Shown here piece after piece: positions 33,008-43,403 of a DNA stretch of 64,000 nucleotides (its first letter is position 1; the number at the start of each line of letters is the position of its first letter). Origin of the DNA: Sphingomonas echinoides ATCC 14820 (GTDB taxonomy: Bacteria; Pseudomonadota; Alphaproteobacteria; Sphingomonadales; Sphingomonadaceae); contig NZ_JH584235.1 in NCBI RefSeq assembly GCF_000241465.1, positions 666,305 to 730,304 on the forward strand, read 5' to 3'. The position numbers and the translations under genes were made by a program. The notes beneath the pieces are model-generated. The model made no database searches and had not been told where the DNA came from. It saw only the letters and a list, made by a program, of their open reading frames with translations.

Positions 33008-35790
33008 CAGAACTGTGTCCCTACGTTGAAAGTAATGAGTTTGGAGTCGTCGCTCTTGTCCTTGAGGACAGCGTAAGCAAGGTCGATACGCAGCGGCCCG
33101 AACGGCGAGTTCCAGTTGACGCCCGCGCCGACCGAAATGCGCGGCCGCGCCGAGTTACCGCCGAAGACTTCTTTGAACGGAGCCTGCGACGTGGTGTAGG
33201 GCGTGTTGGTGGATGTGCCGATGCAGGTGCCGCCGATCGTCGCGGAATAACCGGTCTGGCAGGTCGTGGTTGCGCCCGGGTTGGTGGCATCGGTCGTCGG
33301 CACCGTGTAATATGGCTGGCCGTTGGTCGCATAAACCGGTGAGATGAGCGGCTGATAGGTTACGCGCCCGGTCACCGGGTCCACCGTGGTGGGGAACTGG
33401 CTGCCCGACAGGACCGGCGAGGTGATGCCGAACAGCGCACCCGCCTGAACATAGATGGACGGCCGCAGCCCAAGCTCGCGCGCGCCCGCGCCAAGCGGGA
33501 TCTCGATTTCGAACTTGCCGAGATAATAGGCGCGGCCACCCAGCGCGTCATCGACGAACTGAGTCCGGTCGGTCACCAGCGTTTGGTTGCCCGCCGCGTC
33601 GGTCGTATAGCCGATACGCTGGACACGCGGCCCGACGCCGCGGATGTCGAAGCCGCGGAAGTCCGGTTCGCCCAAATAGAAGCGATCGGTGATGCGGACA
33701 TTGTCGATCCCGACGCCGCGGCTCTTCTCCAGCGAATGGATATAGCCGCCCTCCGCCTTGAGCGAGCCGATGAAACCGCTGCCAATGTTGAAGAACTTCG
33801 ACCCTTCAAACTTGGTGCGGATGTACTTCACATCGCCACCAAGGCCGGCAAAATCCTGGCTGAAAATAAGCTGGTGGCCAGCGGTCGGGCGCAGGCGGCT
33901 GTTGAGGCTGTCATAGACCAATGAATAGCCGACCGACGACGTCCAGCGATTGCCGATCGCGTCGCACAAATAGCGTCCGGCAAGCAGCGGCTCGCAGGTG
34001 TCCGCGCTGGAATTGCCACGGATGCCGTCGTTATTCTTGTCGGTAAAGTACGTGCTCTTGTCGAGCCCGACTTCGTCATAGCTCAGGCCATAGCGCCCGG
34101 CCAGCTGCCAATATTCGGTCAACGGCACGCCGGAACGCACCTGGAAGCCGGTCGATACCTGCGTGTAGGTCGTCTGACGTGTATTGCCGAGATAATTGAA
34201 CGCGTTGTAATCGCGCCGGAAAATGTCACCGCCGATCGCGATATTCTTGTTGAACAGATAGGGCTCGGTAAAGCCCAGTTCGACCGATTTGGAATAGGTC
34301 GAATAGTTCACGCTGGCGCGCAGTTCCTGACCCTTGCCGCGGAAATTGCGCTGCTTGATCGACGCCTGGATGATGAACTGTTCAAGGCTGGAATAGCCCG
34401 CCGACAACGACAATTCGCCGGTCGATTTCTCTTCGACATCCGCCGTCAGCACCACGCGGTCGGGTGCCGAGCCTTGGGTCTGCTTGATCTCGAACTTGTC
34501 CTGGAAGAAGCCGAGCGAGTTGATGCGGTCCTGCGAGCGCTTGACCTGGAAGCTGTTGAACGCATCGCCTTCCGACAAGCGGATTTCGCGACGGATGATC
34601 TTGTCCTGGGTCTGCGTGTTGCCGTTAATGTCGATCCGCTCGACATAGGTGCGCTTGGCTTCGGCGATGTGGAAGTTGAGCCCCATCGTAAGCGTGTCCT
34701 TGTCACGCGCATAGTCGGGGTTCACTTCGGTGAAGGCGTAGCCGAACAGGCCAGCCGCTTCGCTGAGCGAATCGATCGAGGTCTCGACCTTCTTGGCGTT
34801 GTACCAGTCGCCCTTCTTGACGCCGAGATTGGCGGCGAGCCGCTTATTGTCGAAGTCGCGAATGTCGCTGTCGACCGTGATGTCACCGAATTTGTAGCGC
34901 TTCCCTTCCTCCACCACATAGGTGATGATGAAGTCCTTCTTGTCCGGAGTCAGCTCGGCCACAGCCGAGGTGACGCGGAAGTCGGCATAGCCTTCGGTCA
35001 GGTAGAATTGGCGCAGCTTCTGCTGGTCATAGGCCAGGCGATCCTGGTCATAGCTGGTGTTCGAGCTGAGCAGCGTCGTCAGGCGGGCCTGCTTGGTCGC
35101 CATCTGCTCGCGCAGCTTGCTGTCCGAAAACACCTCATTGCCGAGGATATTGATCTGGCGGACCTTGGACTTCGGGCCCTCGCTCACCTCGAAGATGACA
35201 TCGACGCGGTTCTGGTCGAGCGACACCATCTTGGGATCGACCACTGCGGCGAAGCGGCCCTGGCGGCGATACAGTTCGATGATCCGCGCCACGTCCTGGC
35301 GCACGGCGGTACGGGTGAAGATCTGGCGGGGGGCGAGTTTCACCTCCTTCTTGATCTTGTCTTCCTTCAGCCGCTTATTGCCCTCGAAGATGACGCGGTT
35401 GATGATCGGGTTTTCGCGCACGCGCAGCACGATGTCGCCGGTCTCCGCCCCGCCAATCGTCACGTCGGCGAACAGGTCGCTGGCGTAAAGATCCTTGATC
35501 GCCTGATCGAGCGTCTCGTTGGTGAAAACCTGGCCGGTGCGCAGCTTGGTGTAGGACAGCACCGTCTCGGGCTCGAGACGCTGCGCACCTTCGACGCGGA
35601 TCGCCTTGATCGTGCGGGTGACCGGCGCGACGGCTGGGGTCGGCGCGGGTGCCGGGGCCGGCTGCGGCGTTGCAGCGGGCTGGCCCGTCGTCTGCGCGAC
35701 CGCGACGGCCGGCACGCCGGTGAGCATCGTGCCTGCGAGCAACACGGCGGTGGCCCGTGCGCCGTATTTGGAAACCTTGATTGCTGTCAC
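33007..35790 (-). CDS. bamA: Outer membrane protein assembly factor BamA
   Basis: A 927-residue Omp85 protein, longer than the 810 of E. coli. After a signal peptide ending AVAQ and a proline-rich linker come five POTRA domains (about 65-440, starting TIKAIRVEGAQRLEPETVL). The 16-strand barrel ends with the aromatic NVGTQF, a beta-signal. The extra length includes surface loops with Cys pairs (SADTCEPLLAGRYLCD, and TTTCQTGY with GGTC). I chose the GTG at 35790, after GGGGTGGG; an upstream in-frame ATG lies inside rseP. It inserts outer-membrane proteins. Confidence 0.95.
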   Translation of the reverse strand: MTAIKVSKYGARATAVLLAGTMLTGVPAVAVAQTTGQPAATPQPAPAPAPTPAVAPVTRTIKAIRVEGAQRLEPETVLSYTKLRTGQVFTNETLDQAIKDLYASDLFADVTIGGAETGDIVLRVRENPIINRVIFEGNKRLKEDKIKKEVKLAPRQIFTRTAVRQDVARIIELYRRQGRFAAVVDPKMVSLDQNRVDVIFEVSEGPKSKVRQINILGNEVFSDSKLREQMATKQARLTTLLSSNTSYDQDRLAYDQQKLRQFYLTEGYADFRVTSAVAELTPDKKDFIITYVVEEGKRYKFGDITVDSDIRDFDNKRLAANLGVKKGDWYNAKKVETSIDSLSEAAGLFGYAFTEVNPDYARDKDTLTMGLNFHIAEAKRTYVERIDINGNTQTQDKIIRREIRLSEGDAFNSFQVKRSQDRINSLGFFQDKFEIKQTQGSAPDRVVLTADVEEKSTGELSLSAGYSSLEQFIIQASIKQRNFRGKGQELRASVNYSTYSKSVELGFTEPYLFNKNIAIGGDIFRRDYNAFNYLGNTRQTTYTQVSTGFQVRSGVPLTEYWQLAGRYGLSYDEVGLDKSTYFTDKNNDGIRGNSSADTCEPLLAGRYLCDAIGNRWTSSVGYSLVYDSLNSRLRPTAGHQLIFSQDFAGLGGDVKYIRTKFEGSKFFNIGSGFIGSLKAEGGYIHSLEKSRGVGIDNVRITDRFYLGEPDFRGFDIRGVGPRVQRIGYTTDAAGNQTLVTDRTQFVDDALGGRAYYLGKFEIEIPLGAGARELGLRPSIYVQAGALFGITSPVLSGSQFPTTVDPVTGRVTYQPLISPVYATNGQPYYTVPTTDATNPGATTTCQTGYSATIGGTCIGTSTNTPYTTSQAPFKEVFGGNSARPRISVGAGVNWNSPFGPLRIDLAYAVLKDKSDDSKLITFNVGTQF

Positions 35791-35858
35791 ATCCCACCCC
35801 AAATCGGAGAAAATTCCGCGTGGCCGAAAACTCGTCGGCCCGCCCTGCCTCACCTGCG

Positions 35859-36992
35859 TCAACCGATCAAGCCGGTCAGAGCCTTCCACAGGCCGAAAGC
35901 GCCGAGATCGTTAAACGTTACCATCACCATCAAGGCGAGAATCGCCGCCAGTCCACCCCGGAACGCCCATTCCTGCACATTCGGTGCGACCGGCCTGCGC
36001 CGGATCGCCTCGATTGCGTAGAAAAACAAATGGCCGCCGTCCAACAGAGGGACTGGCAAGAGATTGATGAATCCCAGATTAATCGACACCCCGGCGATGA
36101 AATAGATCAACACCGGCCAGCCAAGCGAGAATTGCTCGCCCGACACTTTGGCGATGCGCAAAGGGCCGCCAAGTTCGTCGGTGGAGCGTCGGCCGCTCAG
36201 GATCTGGCCCAAACCCTCGACCGTCGAACGCAGGATTCGACCGGTCATTTCGATGCCGACCACCGGTGCTTCGAACAGGCCCACGCGATGCGGCACCGGC
36301 GTGGTTGGCGCGATGCCCAACAGGCCCTTTTTGAAGGTATTGCCGAAACTGTCCGTCTGAACGGCGGTGCCCAGGACCGTCGCGCGCCGGATCCGGCTGC
36401 CAGCATGGTCATATTCGATCACGACCGGATAGCCCGGCCGTAACACCGCATATTCGTAGACGTCTTCGAACGTGTTGATCGTGCGCCCGTCGATCGCGGT
36501 AATCCTGTCGCCGGTCTGAAGCCCGATCGCGGCCGCCGTGCTGCCGGGGCTGACGCCGCCAACGATGGAGGGGGTACGATCGACGCCATAGGCCATCGCG
36601 AACGCTGCGAGAATCACCACCGCGACGACGAAATTGGTGATCGGCCCTGCCGCCACGACGATCGCGCGCTGCCACACCGGACGCCCCTGCAAGGTGCGGG
36701 CGCGCTCCTCAGCGGGCAATTCCAGCCATGCAGGGTCGGGCGTGCTGGCGGCGTTGAGATCGCCTGCAAATTTCACATAGCCGCCCAGCGGCAGCACGCT
36801 GAACTTCCAGCGCGTTCCACGCCGGTCGGTCCAGCCGAACAGCTCCCGCCCGAAGCCGATCGAAAAAGCATCGATCTTCACGCCGAACATCCGTCCAGCC
36901 AGATAATGCCCCATCTCATGCAGGAAGACGAGCGGGCCGATCACCAGCGCGAAGCCGATTAAGGTGACCAGCAATCCCGGAGAATGGCTCAA
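35859..36992 (-). CDS. rseP: Site-2 intramembrane protease RseP (MmpA)
   Basis: A 377-residue zinc metalloprotease in the inner membrane. The first TM carries HEMGH, the PDZ domain lies in the middle (GGVSPGSTAAAIGLQTGDRI), and the last TM pair has LLPVPLLDGGHL with the third zinc ligand. Single PDZ, unlike the two of E. coli RseP, as in Caulobacter MmpA. It cleaves anti-sigma factors and remnant signal peptides. It overlaps dxr by four bases. Confidence 0.95.
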   Translation of the reverse strand: MSHSPGLLVTLIGFALVIGPLVFLHEMGHYLAGRMFGVKIDAFSIGFGRELFGWTDRRGTRWKFSVLPLGGYVKFAGDLNAASTPDPAWLELPAEERARTLQGRPVWQRAIVVAAGPITNFVVAVVILAAFAMAYGVDRTPSIVGGVSPGSTAAAIGLQTGDRITAIDGRTINTFEDVYEYAVLRPGYPVVIEYDHAGSRIRRATVLGTAVQTDSFGNTFKKGLLGIAPTTPVPHRVGLFEAPVVGIEMTGRILRSTVEGLGQILSGRRSTDELGGPLRIAKVSGEQFSLGWPVLIYFIAGVSINLGFINLLPVPLLDGGHLFFYAIEAIRRRPVAPNVQEWAFRGGLAAILALMVMVTFNDLGAFGLWKALTGLIG

Positions 36993-38188
36993 GCGACGAT
37001 ATCCTTCACATTCGTCCCTCTTAATGCCCCGCCCCGAACCGTAATCTGCCTGCGCGCCATGCTGCGTGCTTCGGCATCGACCGCCAGGACCTCATCCACG
37101 CTTTCCGGTGCGGCCGGATCGTATGCCGCCAAGGTATCTTCGACGATTGCGGCAATTTCGAGGAAGCCGATTTCGCGGTCCAGGAAGGCCGCGACCGCTA
37201 CCTCATTCGCGGCGTTCAATATTGCCGGACGCGCGCCGCCTGCATCGAGTGCCGCGCGCGTCAGCCGGATCGCGGGGAAGCGCTCGGCATCGGGAGCCTC
37301 GAAATCGAGCCGCCCGATCGCCACCAGATCGAGCGGAGCCATCGGCGTCGCCATGCGGTCGGGCCAGGCAAGGCAATGCGCGATCGGCGTGCGCATGTCG
37401 GGCGGGCCCATTTGCGCCAGCACCGAGCCATCGATATAATCGACCAGCGAATGGATCACCGATTGTGGATGGATGACGATTTCGATCGAATCATGCGCCA
37501 CCGGGAACAATCGCGCCGCCTCGATCAGTTCCAGCCCCTTGTTGAACAAGGTTGCCGAATCGATCGAGATCTTCGCCCCCATCGACCAGTTGGGATGCGC
37601 GACCGCCTGTTCTGGGGTGACCGAACGCATCGCCTCGGTCGTCCAGGTGCGGAACGGGCCGCCGCTGCACGTCAGGATGATGCGGCGCACGCGCTCGGGC
37701 CGCGCGGCATCGAAGCATTGGAAGATCGCATTGTGTTCGGAATCGGCTGGCAGCAGGGTCGCTTTATGCCGGGCCGCCGCCGCCAGCACGACGTCGCCCG
37801 CCGACACCAAAGGTTCCTTATTGGCGAGGATGACGGTCTTGCCGCCCGCAATCGCTGCCATCACCGGCTCCAGCCCGATGCAGCCGACGATTGCGCCCAT
37901 GGTGACATCGGCCCCAAGCCTTGCCGCCTCGACCACTGCCGAACGCCCGCCGGCCGCGCCGATATTGGTGCCCGCCAGCGCCGCGCGCAGTTCGGGCAAG
38001 CACGCCTCGTCCGCCACCACCGCCAGCTTCGCGCGCGTGCGGATCGCCGCCGCCGCCAGACCCGCAACATCGCGATTGGCGGTCAGCGCCAGCACTTCGA
38101 AGCGGTCCGGCTCGCGCTCGACCAGATCGAGTGTCGAGGTACCGATCGAGCCCGTCGCCCCAAGGATCGTTATCGTCTTCACCACCAA
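36989..38188 (-). CDS. dxr: 1-deoxy-D-xylulose-5-phosphate reductoisomerase
   Basis: A 399-residue NADPH enzyme: ILGATGSIGTSTLDL Rossmann motif, ANKEPLVSAG, LPADSEHNAIFQC and the metal/substrate loop ILTCSGGPFRTW. It makes MEP from DXP in isoprenoid synthesis. The start is TTG at 38188 or one of two GTG codons that follow; all lie within the end of cdsA, so the start is uncertain by one or two codons. It supplies precursors used by the upstream uppS. Confidence 0.95.
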   Translation of the reverse strand: MVVKTITILGATGSIGTSTLDLVEREPDRFEVLALTANRDVAGLAAAAIRTRAKLAVVADEACLPELRAALAGTNIGAAGGRSAVVEAARLGADVTMGAIVGCIGLEPVMAAIAGGKTVILANKEPLVSAGDVVLAAAARHKATLLPADSEHNAIFQCFDAARPERVRRIILTCSGGPFRTWTTEAMRSVTPEQAVAHPNWSMGAKISIDSATLFNKGLELIEAARLFPVAHDSIEIVIHPQSVIHSLVDYIDGSVLAQMGPPDMRTPIAHCLAWPDRMATPMAPLDLVAIGRLDFEAPDAERFPAIRLTRAALDAGGARPAILNAANEVAVAAFLDREIGFLEIAAIVEDTLAAYDPAAPESVDEVLAVDAEARSMARRQITVRGGALRGTNVKDIVA

Positions 38189-38994
38189 TATACCTTCGGT
38201 AACAGCACCAGCAATGCAGCGACGGGCGCGACCGGCACCAGCCCGTCAAGGCGGTCCAGCACGCCGCCATGCCCGGGCAGCAGCGTTCCGCTATCTTTTA
38301 CGCCTGCGCGACGCTTCAGCCAGCTTTCGTAAAAATCCCCGCCTTGCGCCAACACCGCCAGCACTGGCGTCGCCAGCGTCATCCGCAGCGGCAAGCCATA
38401 GCGATAATGCAGGAACGCCGCGAACAGGCTTGCCGCCAAAACGCCGCCGACCAGCCCAGCCCAAGTCTTGTTGGGGCTGATGGCGGGCGCAATTTTCGCC
38501 CCGCCTATAACGCGACCCGCCGCATAGGCACCGATGTCACACGCCCACACCAATGCCAGCGCCCACAGCGTGAAGAGAATGCCCGCATCCTGCCGCCGGA
38601 TCACCAGCAACGCCATGATCGGCAGTCCGACATAGAAAATGCCCTGCGCCAGCCCGCGCCGTCCGGTCACGATCACCACGAAGAAGGCGGCACCGATCAG
38701 CAACCCAAGCGTGAGAAACCCCGCCCCTGCGCCGATCCCGGGGGCCATGATCGCCAGCGGCACCGACAGTGCATATTGCGCGAGGCGCTTGGTCTCGTGC
38801 GGCGCGGATTGCAGGCCGGCCCACTCCCCCATCATAACGATGCCGAGCACGACGCAGAGCAGCCAGAATACGATCCCGCCCAGGAGCACGCCCGTCAACG
38901 CGACCGCGACCAGCGCAATGCCGACAATGATGCGCAGCGTCAGATTGGACGGGCCACGCGGCTCTGCAGGCGGCGTCACAGGAAGTGGCGTCAC
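38179..38994 (-). CDS. cdsA: Phosphatidate cytidylyltransferase
   Basis: A 271-residue membrane protein with about eight TM segments and the CdsA signature SPNKTWAGLVGGVL with a later LDRLDGLV. It makes CDP-diacylglycerol from phosphatidate and CTP, the shared precursor for pssA and pgsA in this window. It overlaps uppS by four bases and dxr by ten. Confidence 0.95.
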   Translation of the reverse strand: MTPLPVTPPAEPRGPSNLTLRIIVGIALVAVALTGVLLGGIVFWLLCVVLGIVMMGEWAGLQSAPHETKRLAQYALSVPLAIMAPGIGAGAGFLTLGLLIGAAFFVVIVTGRRGLAQGIFYVGLPIMALLVIRRQDAGILFTLWALALVWACDIGAYAAGRVIGGAKIAPAISPNKTWAGLVGGVLAASLFAAFLHYRYGLPLRMTLATPVLAVLAQGGDFYESWLKRRAGVKDSGTLLPGHGGVLDRLDGLVPVAPVAALLVLLPKVYWW

Positions 38995-39740
38995 AGGCCC
39001 CCGAACCGGCGCTGCCGTTGGCCGAAGATCTCGACCGCAGCGGCCAGCGTATCGGCGTCAAAATCGGGCCACAGCGTGTCGACGAACAGCAATTCGGCAT
39101 AGGCCGCCTGCCACAACAGGAAGTTGGACAAGCGAACCTCCCCTGAGGTGCGAATCAACAGGTCGAGCGGCGGCAAGTCGCGCGTGTCGAGCTCGTCCTC
39201 AAACATCGCTTCATCGATCGTCGCCGGATCGAGCGTGCCGGCCTGCGCACGTTCTGCCAGCCGCCGCGCGGCGGCTGCAATCTCCGCCTGCGCGCCATAA
39301 TTGAGCGCGATCACCAGGATCGGCCCAGTGTTGACCGCGGTCCGCGCGACGGCCGTATCGATCAACGCGACAAGATCGGGTGCGAACCGCCGATAATCAC
39401 CAATCACCCGCAGCTGCACGTTGTCGCGCACCATCTCGTCGAGGTCGTTACGGATGAATAACCGTAGCAACCCCATCAGGTCACTGACTTCGCTCTCGGG
39501 GCGTCGCCAGTTTTCGCTCGAAAAGGCATAAAGGGTCAGCGCCTCAATCCCCATCGCGCGAGCGGCGCGCGCGATGCGGCGTACCGCCTCCACCCCTTGT
39601 TTATGTCCGGCAAAGCGCGGCCAGTGGCGCTGCTTGGCCCAGCGCCCATTGCCATCCATGATGATCGCGACATGGCGCGGCAACACCCCCGCGCCTTTGC
39701 CGGTCACCAGTTCTGGAGCAGAGGCGGCAAACGGCCTCAC
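38991..39740 (-). CDS. uppS: Undecaprenyl diphosphate synthase
   Basis: A 249-residue cis-prenyltransferase with [21 protein letters not shown] (catalytic Asp, Arg, His) and the C-terminal [22 protein letters not shown]. It adds isoprene units to FPP to form the C55 carrier lipid for cell wall synthesis. It starts four bases inside the end of frr. Confidence 0.97.
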   Translation of the reverse strand: MRPFAASAPELVTGKGAGVLPRHVAIIMDGNGRWAKQRHWPRFAGHKQGVEAVRRIARAARAMGIEALTLYAFSSENWRRPESEVSDLMGLLRLFIRNDLDEMVRDNVQLRVIGDYRRFAPDLVALIDTAVARTAVNTGPILVIALNYGAQAEIAAAARRLAERAQAGTLDPATIDEAMFEDELDTRDLPPLDLLIRTSGEVRLSNFLLWQAAYAELLFVDTLWPDFDADTLAAAVEIFGQRQRRFGGL

Positions 39741-40294
39741 TTGCCCAGGATTTCCTTTTCCTTGGCGCTGGCGGCCGCGTCGATCTCGGCGATCGTCTTG
39801 TCGGTCAGCTTCTGCACTTCGGTTTCGAGCTTCTTGCGCTCGTCCTCGCCGAACAGGCCCTTCTTTTCGTCGACCTTGAGCGAATCCATGCCGTCACGGC
39901 GCACGTTGCGCGCGGCAATCCGGGCATCCTCGGCATATTTTCCGGCGAGCTTGGCCAGTTCCTTGCGGCGCTCCTCGGTCAAATCGGGGATCGGCAGGCG
40001 CAGCGTGGTGCCGTCGACGATCGGGTTGAGACCCAGCCCGGCCGAGCGAATCGCCTTGTCGCACGGGCCGACATTGGCCTTGTCCCACACCTGCACCGAC
40101 AGCATGCGCGGCTCGGGTACCGACACGGTCGCAACCTGGTTGAGCGGCATTTGCGCGCCATACACCTCGACCGTGACGGGATCGAGCAGCGATGTCGATG
40201 CACGACCGGTCCGCAGCCCCCCGAGATCGCCCTTCAGCGACTCGACGCTACCCGCCATGCGGCGTTCGAGATCGGCCTTGTCATAAGCGGCCAT
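39737..40294 (-). CDS. frr: Ribosome recycling factor
   Basis: A 185-residue RRF, the normal length. It has the L-shaped helical layout with [14 protein letters not shown] near residue 26, an [15 protein letters not shown] stretch and the long C-terminal helix. It splits post-termination ribosomes with EF-G. It lies three bases after pyrH and overlaps uppS by four. Confidence 0.97.
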   Translation of the reverse strand: MAAYDKADLERRMAGSVESLKGDLGGLRTGRASTSLLDPVTVEVYGAQMPLNQVATVSVPEPRMLSVQVWDKANVGPCDKAIRSAGLGLNPIVDGTTLRLPIPDLTEERRKELAKLAGKYAEDARIAARNVRRDGMDSLKVDEKKGLFGEDERKKLETEVQKLTDKTIAEIDAAASAKEKEILGK

Positions 40295-40297
40295 GAC

Positions 40298-41026
40298 TTA
40301 ATCTCCTGCTGTGGTTTGGACGACCGTCGACACGCCTTCACCGCGCAGAACCGCGGCAAGATTGCCGGGCTCGCGGATGTTGAAGACGACGATCGGGATT
40401 TTGTTATCGCGGCAAAGGGCGATCGCGCTCGCGTCCATCACCTTGAGATCCTGTGCCAGCACCGTGCCGTAACTAACGGTTTCGAAACGCTTGGCGGTCG
40501 GGACCAATTTGGGGTCCGCATCATAGACGCCGTCGACCGAGGTGCCCTTGAACAGCGCATCGCATTTCATCTCGGCGGCGCGCAAAGCAGCACCGCTGTC
40601 GGTGGTGAAGAACGGGCTGCCGACGCCCGCTGCGAAAATAACGATCCGCCCCTTTTCGAGATGGCGCTCGGCCCGGCGGCGGATGAAAGGCTCGCACACC
40701 GACGCCATCGGGATCGCGGACTGGACGCGCGTCTCGACGCCGATCTTTTCCAGCGCGTTCTGCACGGCGAGCGCGTTCATCACGGTGGCCAGCATCCCCA
40801 TATAATCGCCGGTGGCGCGGTCCATGCCGCGCGCCGCGCCGGAAATGCCCCGGAAGATGTTACCCCCGCCGACTACGACGCAGAGTTCATACCCCTGGTG
40901 CTTCACATCGGCGATTTCGGCGGCCACACGGGCAATGACGTCAGGGTCGATCGAGAGGCCACCGGCCCCCATCAGGACCTCGCCCGACAATTTTAGCAGG
41001 ATACGTTTAAAGTGCGGGGTGGTCAC
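40298..41026 (-). CDS. pyrH: UMP kinase
   Basis: A 242-residue UMP kinase with [39 protein letters not shown] and [14 protein letters not shown] [16 protein letters not shown]. It phosphorylates UMP to UDP. It lies between tsf and frr in the conserved rpsB-tsf-pyrH-frr order. Confidence 0.97.
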   Translation of the reverse strand: MTTPHFKRILLKLSGEVLMGAGGLSIDPDVIARVAAEIADVKHQGYELCVVVGGGNIFRGISGAARGMDRATGDYMGMLATVMNALAVQNALEKIGVETRVQSAIPMASVCEPFIRRRAERHLEKGRIVIFAAGVGSPFFTTDSGAALRAAEMKCDALFKGTSVDGVYDADPKLVPTAKRFETVSYGTVLAQDLKVMDASAIALCRDNKIPIVVFNIREPGNLAAVLRGEGVSTVVQTTAGD

Positions 41027-41137
41027 GGCATTCCAGACTGCAAAGGGTCATGATCGCCCTAGGGGCGTGCGGCGCGGACCTTATCGGGCACGCACCACGA
41101 TTGGAAGCGCGGAAACCGTGCAGATCGAACACACGAA

Positions 41138-41162
41138 GGGCCGCACCTCATCGGCACGGCCC
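41138..41162 (-). terminator. Possible terminator/attenuator after tsf
   Basis: GGGCCG (41138-41143) pairs with CGGCCC (41157-41162); inner bases are only partly paired. It lies about 40 bases after the tsf stop within a 177-base gap before pyrH that holds no gene I can support. Modest strength. Confidence 0.4.
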
Positions 41163-41203
41163 CTCGGTATTTTGCTGGCCTCGCGCGCTGGCGTGGCCGG
41201 ACG

Positions 41204-42139
41204 TTATGCAGTCGCCTGCGGCACGCCCGAAGCGGCGGCGACTTCCGCTGCGAAATCGCTCGTTTCTTTCTCGATGCCTTCGCCGAGCTGGAAGCGGACA
41301 TAGTCCTTGAGCACGATCGCGGTGCCGGCTGCCTTGGCAGCATTGGCGACGACGTCCGAGATCTTGGTCTTGCCGTCCATCACCAGCAACTGGCTGACGA
41401 GCGCGTTTTCCTTGCGGTACTTGGCGATCGCACCATCGACCATCTTGGCGACGATGTCGGCGGGCTTGCCGCTTTCGGCTGCCTTTTCGGTCGCGATTGC
41501 GCGCTCACGCGCGACGATCTCGGGGTCGAGGCCGTCTTCGTTCAGCGCCAGCGGGAAGGCCGCTGCGATGTGCATGGCGATCTGCTTGCCGAGCGGCTCG
41601 AGCACGTCCTTGCCCGCTTCGCTCTCGAGCGCGACCAGCACGCCGATCTTGCCAAGGCCGGGGGCCTGCGCGTTGTGAATGTACGGAACAACCGCGCCAG
41701 CCGATACTTCGAGGCGCTTGGCGCGACGCAGGTTCTGGTTCTCGCCGATCGTGGCGATGTTGTTGGTCAGGGTTTCCTCGACGGTCTTTTCACCCAGCGA
41801 GGTGGCCTTGATCGTCGCGAGATCGTCACCCAGTTCGAGCGCGACCGAGGTCACGTCGCGAACGAAGGTCTGGAACTGCTCATTCTTGGCGACGAAATCG
41901 GTTTCCGAGTTCACTTCGACCGCAGCACCCTTGGTGCCCGACACTTCGACCCCGATCAGGCCCTCGGCCGCGGTGCGGCTGGACTTCTTGGCGGCCGCCG
42001 CGAGGCCCTTGGCGCGCAGCCAGTCCATCGCCACCGTCATGTCGCCATTGGCTTCGGTCAGCGCCTTCTTGCAATCCATCATGCCCGCGCCGCTCTTTTC
42101 GCGCAGATCCTTTACCGCAGCTGCCGTGATCTCGGCCAT
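41204..42139 (-). CDS. tsf: Elongation factor Ts
   Basis: A 311-residue EF-Ts. The N-terminal UBA-like domain has [19 protein letters not shown]; the core has [13 protein letters not shown]. It exchanges GDP on EF-Tu. It follows rpsB with a 157-base gap filled by a dispersed inverted repeat. Confidence 0.97.
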   Translation of the reverse strand: MAEITAAAVKDLREKSGAGMMDCKKALTEANGDMTVAMDWLRAKGLAAAAKKSSRTAAEGLIGVEVSGTKGAAVEVNSETDFVAKNEQFQTFVRDVTSVALELGDDLATIKATSLGEKTVEETLTNNIATIGENQNLRRAKRLEVSAGAVVPYIHNAQAPGLGKIGVLVALESEAGKDVLEPLGKQIAMHIAAAFPLALNEDGLDPEIVARERAIATEKAAESGKPADIVAKMVDGAIAKYRKENALVSQLLVMDGKTKISDVVANAAKAAGTAIVLKDYVRFQLGEGIEKETSDFAAEVAAASGVPQATA

Positions 42140-42162
42140 CTTGCTTATCCTTATGCTAAAAT

Positions 42163-42251
42163 CCGTTCGCCCTGAGCCTGTCGAAAGGCTGCTTGCACTC
42201 GCCCCATAAGGGAGGAGGCGAGCAGTGCTTCGACAAGCTCAGCACGAACGG
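42163..42251. repeat. Dispersed inverted repeat, CTGAGCCTGTCGAA family, copy 1
   Basis: Left arm 42163-42185 (contains CCTGAGCCTGTCGAA) and right arm 42229-42251 (contains TTCGACAAGCTCAG) pair over 23 bases with three mismatches. The left arm matches a repeat at 56401-56496 exactly over 23 bases. It lies in the rpsB-tsf gap, so the transcript carries a long hairpin. Confidence 0.8.
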
Positions 42252-42296
42252 CAATGGGAAGGCCGCTAGGCGACCCTCGTTACAATTCAGCGACGC

Positions 42297-43139
42297 TTAC
42301 GCGTCGATCTGGCGCTCGGTCTCAGCGGCCAACTCGGCCTGCAGCGCCGCATCGGTCGCGGGCGTGATGTCGGCAGCAGCGGCCGGTGCAACGCTCAGCG
42401 CTTCCTCTGCGGGCGGCGCTTCCATCGAACCGATGTCCTGGCGGCGCGACAATTGCTCATTGCCACCACGAGTCGCCGCGATCGCAATCGCTTCGCAATA
42501 CAGGCGGATCGCGCGGCTGGCATCGTCATTCGCGGGAACCGGGAAGGCGATGCCGTCGGGCGAAACGTTCGAATCGAGGATCGCCACGACGGGGATCCCC
42601 AGCGTGTTGGCTTCCTTGATCGCCAGCTCTTCCTTGTTCGCGTCGATCACGAACATCACGTCGGGGATGCCGCCCATGTCGCGGATGCCGCCGAGCGACA
42701 GTTCGAGCTTGTCGCGCTCACGGGTGAGCTGCAGCACTTCCTTCTTGGTCAGGCCGTGCGTGTCGCCCGAAAGTTGCTCTTCCAGCGTCTTGAGGCGCTT
42801 GATCGAGCCCGAGATGGTCTTCCAGTTGGTGAGCATCCCGCCCAACCAACGGTGGTTGACGAAGTGCTGGCCCGAACGGCGCGCCGCTTCAGCAACGGGC
42901 TCCTGCGCCTGGCGCTTGGTGCCGACGAACAGCACCTTGCCGCCAGCGGCGGTCGACGCGGCGACGAATTCGAGCGCGCGCGCGAACAGCGGAACGGTCT
43001 GCGACAGATCGAGAATGTGGACGCCGTTGCGGTCGCCAAAGATGTAGGGCTTCATCTTCGGGTTCCAGCGATGCGTCTGGTGACCGAAATGCGCGCCCGT
43101 TTCGAGCAATTGCTGCATGGAGACGACAGGTGCCGCCAT
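42297..43139 (-). CDS. rpsB: 30S ribosomal protein S2
   Basis: A 280-residue S2 with [20 protein letters not shown] near the start and an acidic/alanine-rich C-terminal extension (about 230-280) typical of the alphaproteobacterial form. The ATG at 43139 follows GGAAAGGAA. It heads the rpsB-tsf-pyrH-frr run. The 5' leader folds into a structured element (43167-43227), likely regulatory. Confidence 0.97.
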   Translation of the reverse strand: MAAPVVSMQQLLETGAHFGHQTHRWNPKMKPYIFGDRNGVHILDLSQTVPLFARALEFVAASTAAGGKVLFVGTKRQAQEPVAEAARRSGQHFVNHRWLGGMLTNWKTISGSIKRLKTLEEQLSGDTHGLTKKEVLQLTRERDKLELSLGGIRDMGGIPDVMFVIDANKEELAIKEANTLGIPVVAILDSNVSPDGIAFPVPANDDASRAIRLYCEAIAIAATRGGNEQLSRRQDIGSMEAPPAEEALSVAPAAAADITPATDAALQAELAAETERQIDA

Positions 43140-43166
43140 AAGATAGTTCCTTTCCGGTTGATCCTC

Positions 43167-43227
43167 TGGGAAGCGAGTAATCCGACAGGGCGAACCCTGC
43201 GCAGACACCGGTGATGTGTGCTTCCCA
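43167..43227 (-). promoter_or_regulatory. Structured rpsB leader, possible S2 autoregulatory element
   Basis: An eight-base outer stem TGGGAAGC (43167-43174) with GCTTCCCA (43220-43227) encloses a hairpin CAGGG-CGAA-CCCTG (43186-43199). In the transcribed (minus) strand the loop reads UUCG, a stable tetraloop. A third weak stem lies at 43201-43218. It is 28 bases before the rpsB start codon. The fold is seen; regulation by S2 is inferred from ribosomal leaders in general. Confidence 0.5.
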
Positions 43228-43403
43228 TGCGGTGTGAAGGCGCGCCCTTTATCCGAGACGCCCTTTCAAATCAAGTCCGTCAAAGCGCTTGACGATGGAA
43301 CGCAATGAGAACATAACGTGTCTCAGAGCGGAACGTGGAACGGAACACGGCCCGTATATGTTGCGACTTTGTGACTCTTCACCGTGAATGACGGAGTTGA
43401 ACG

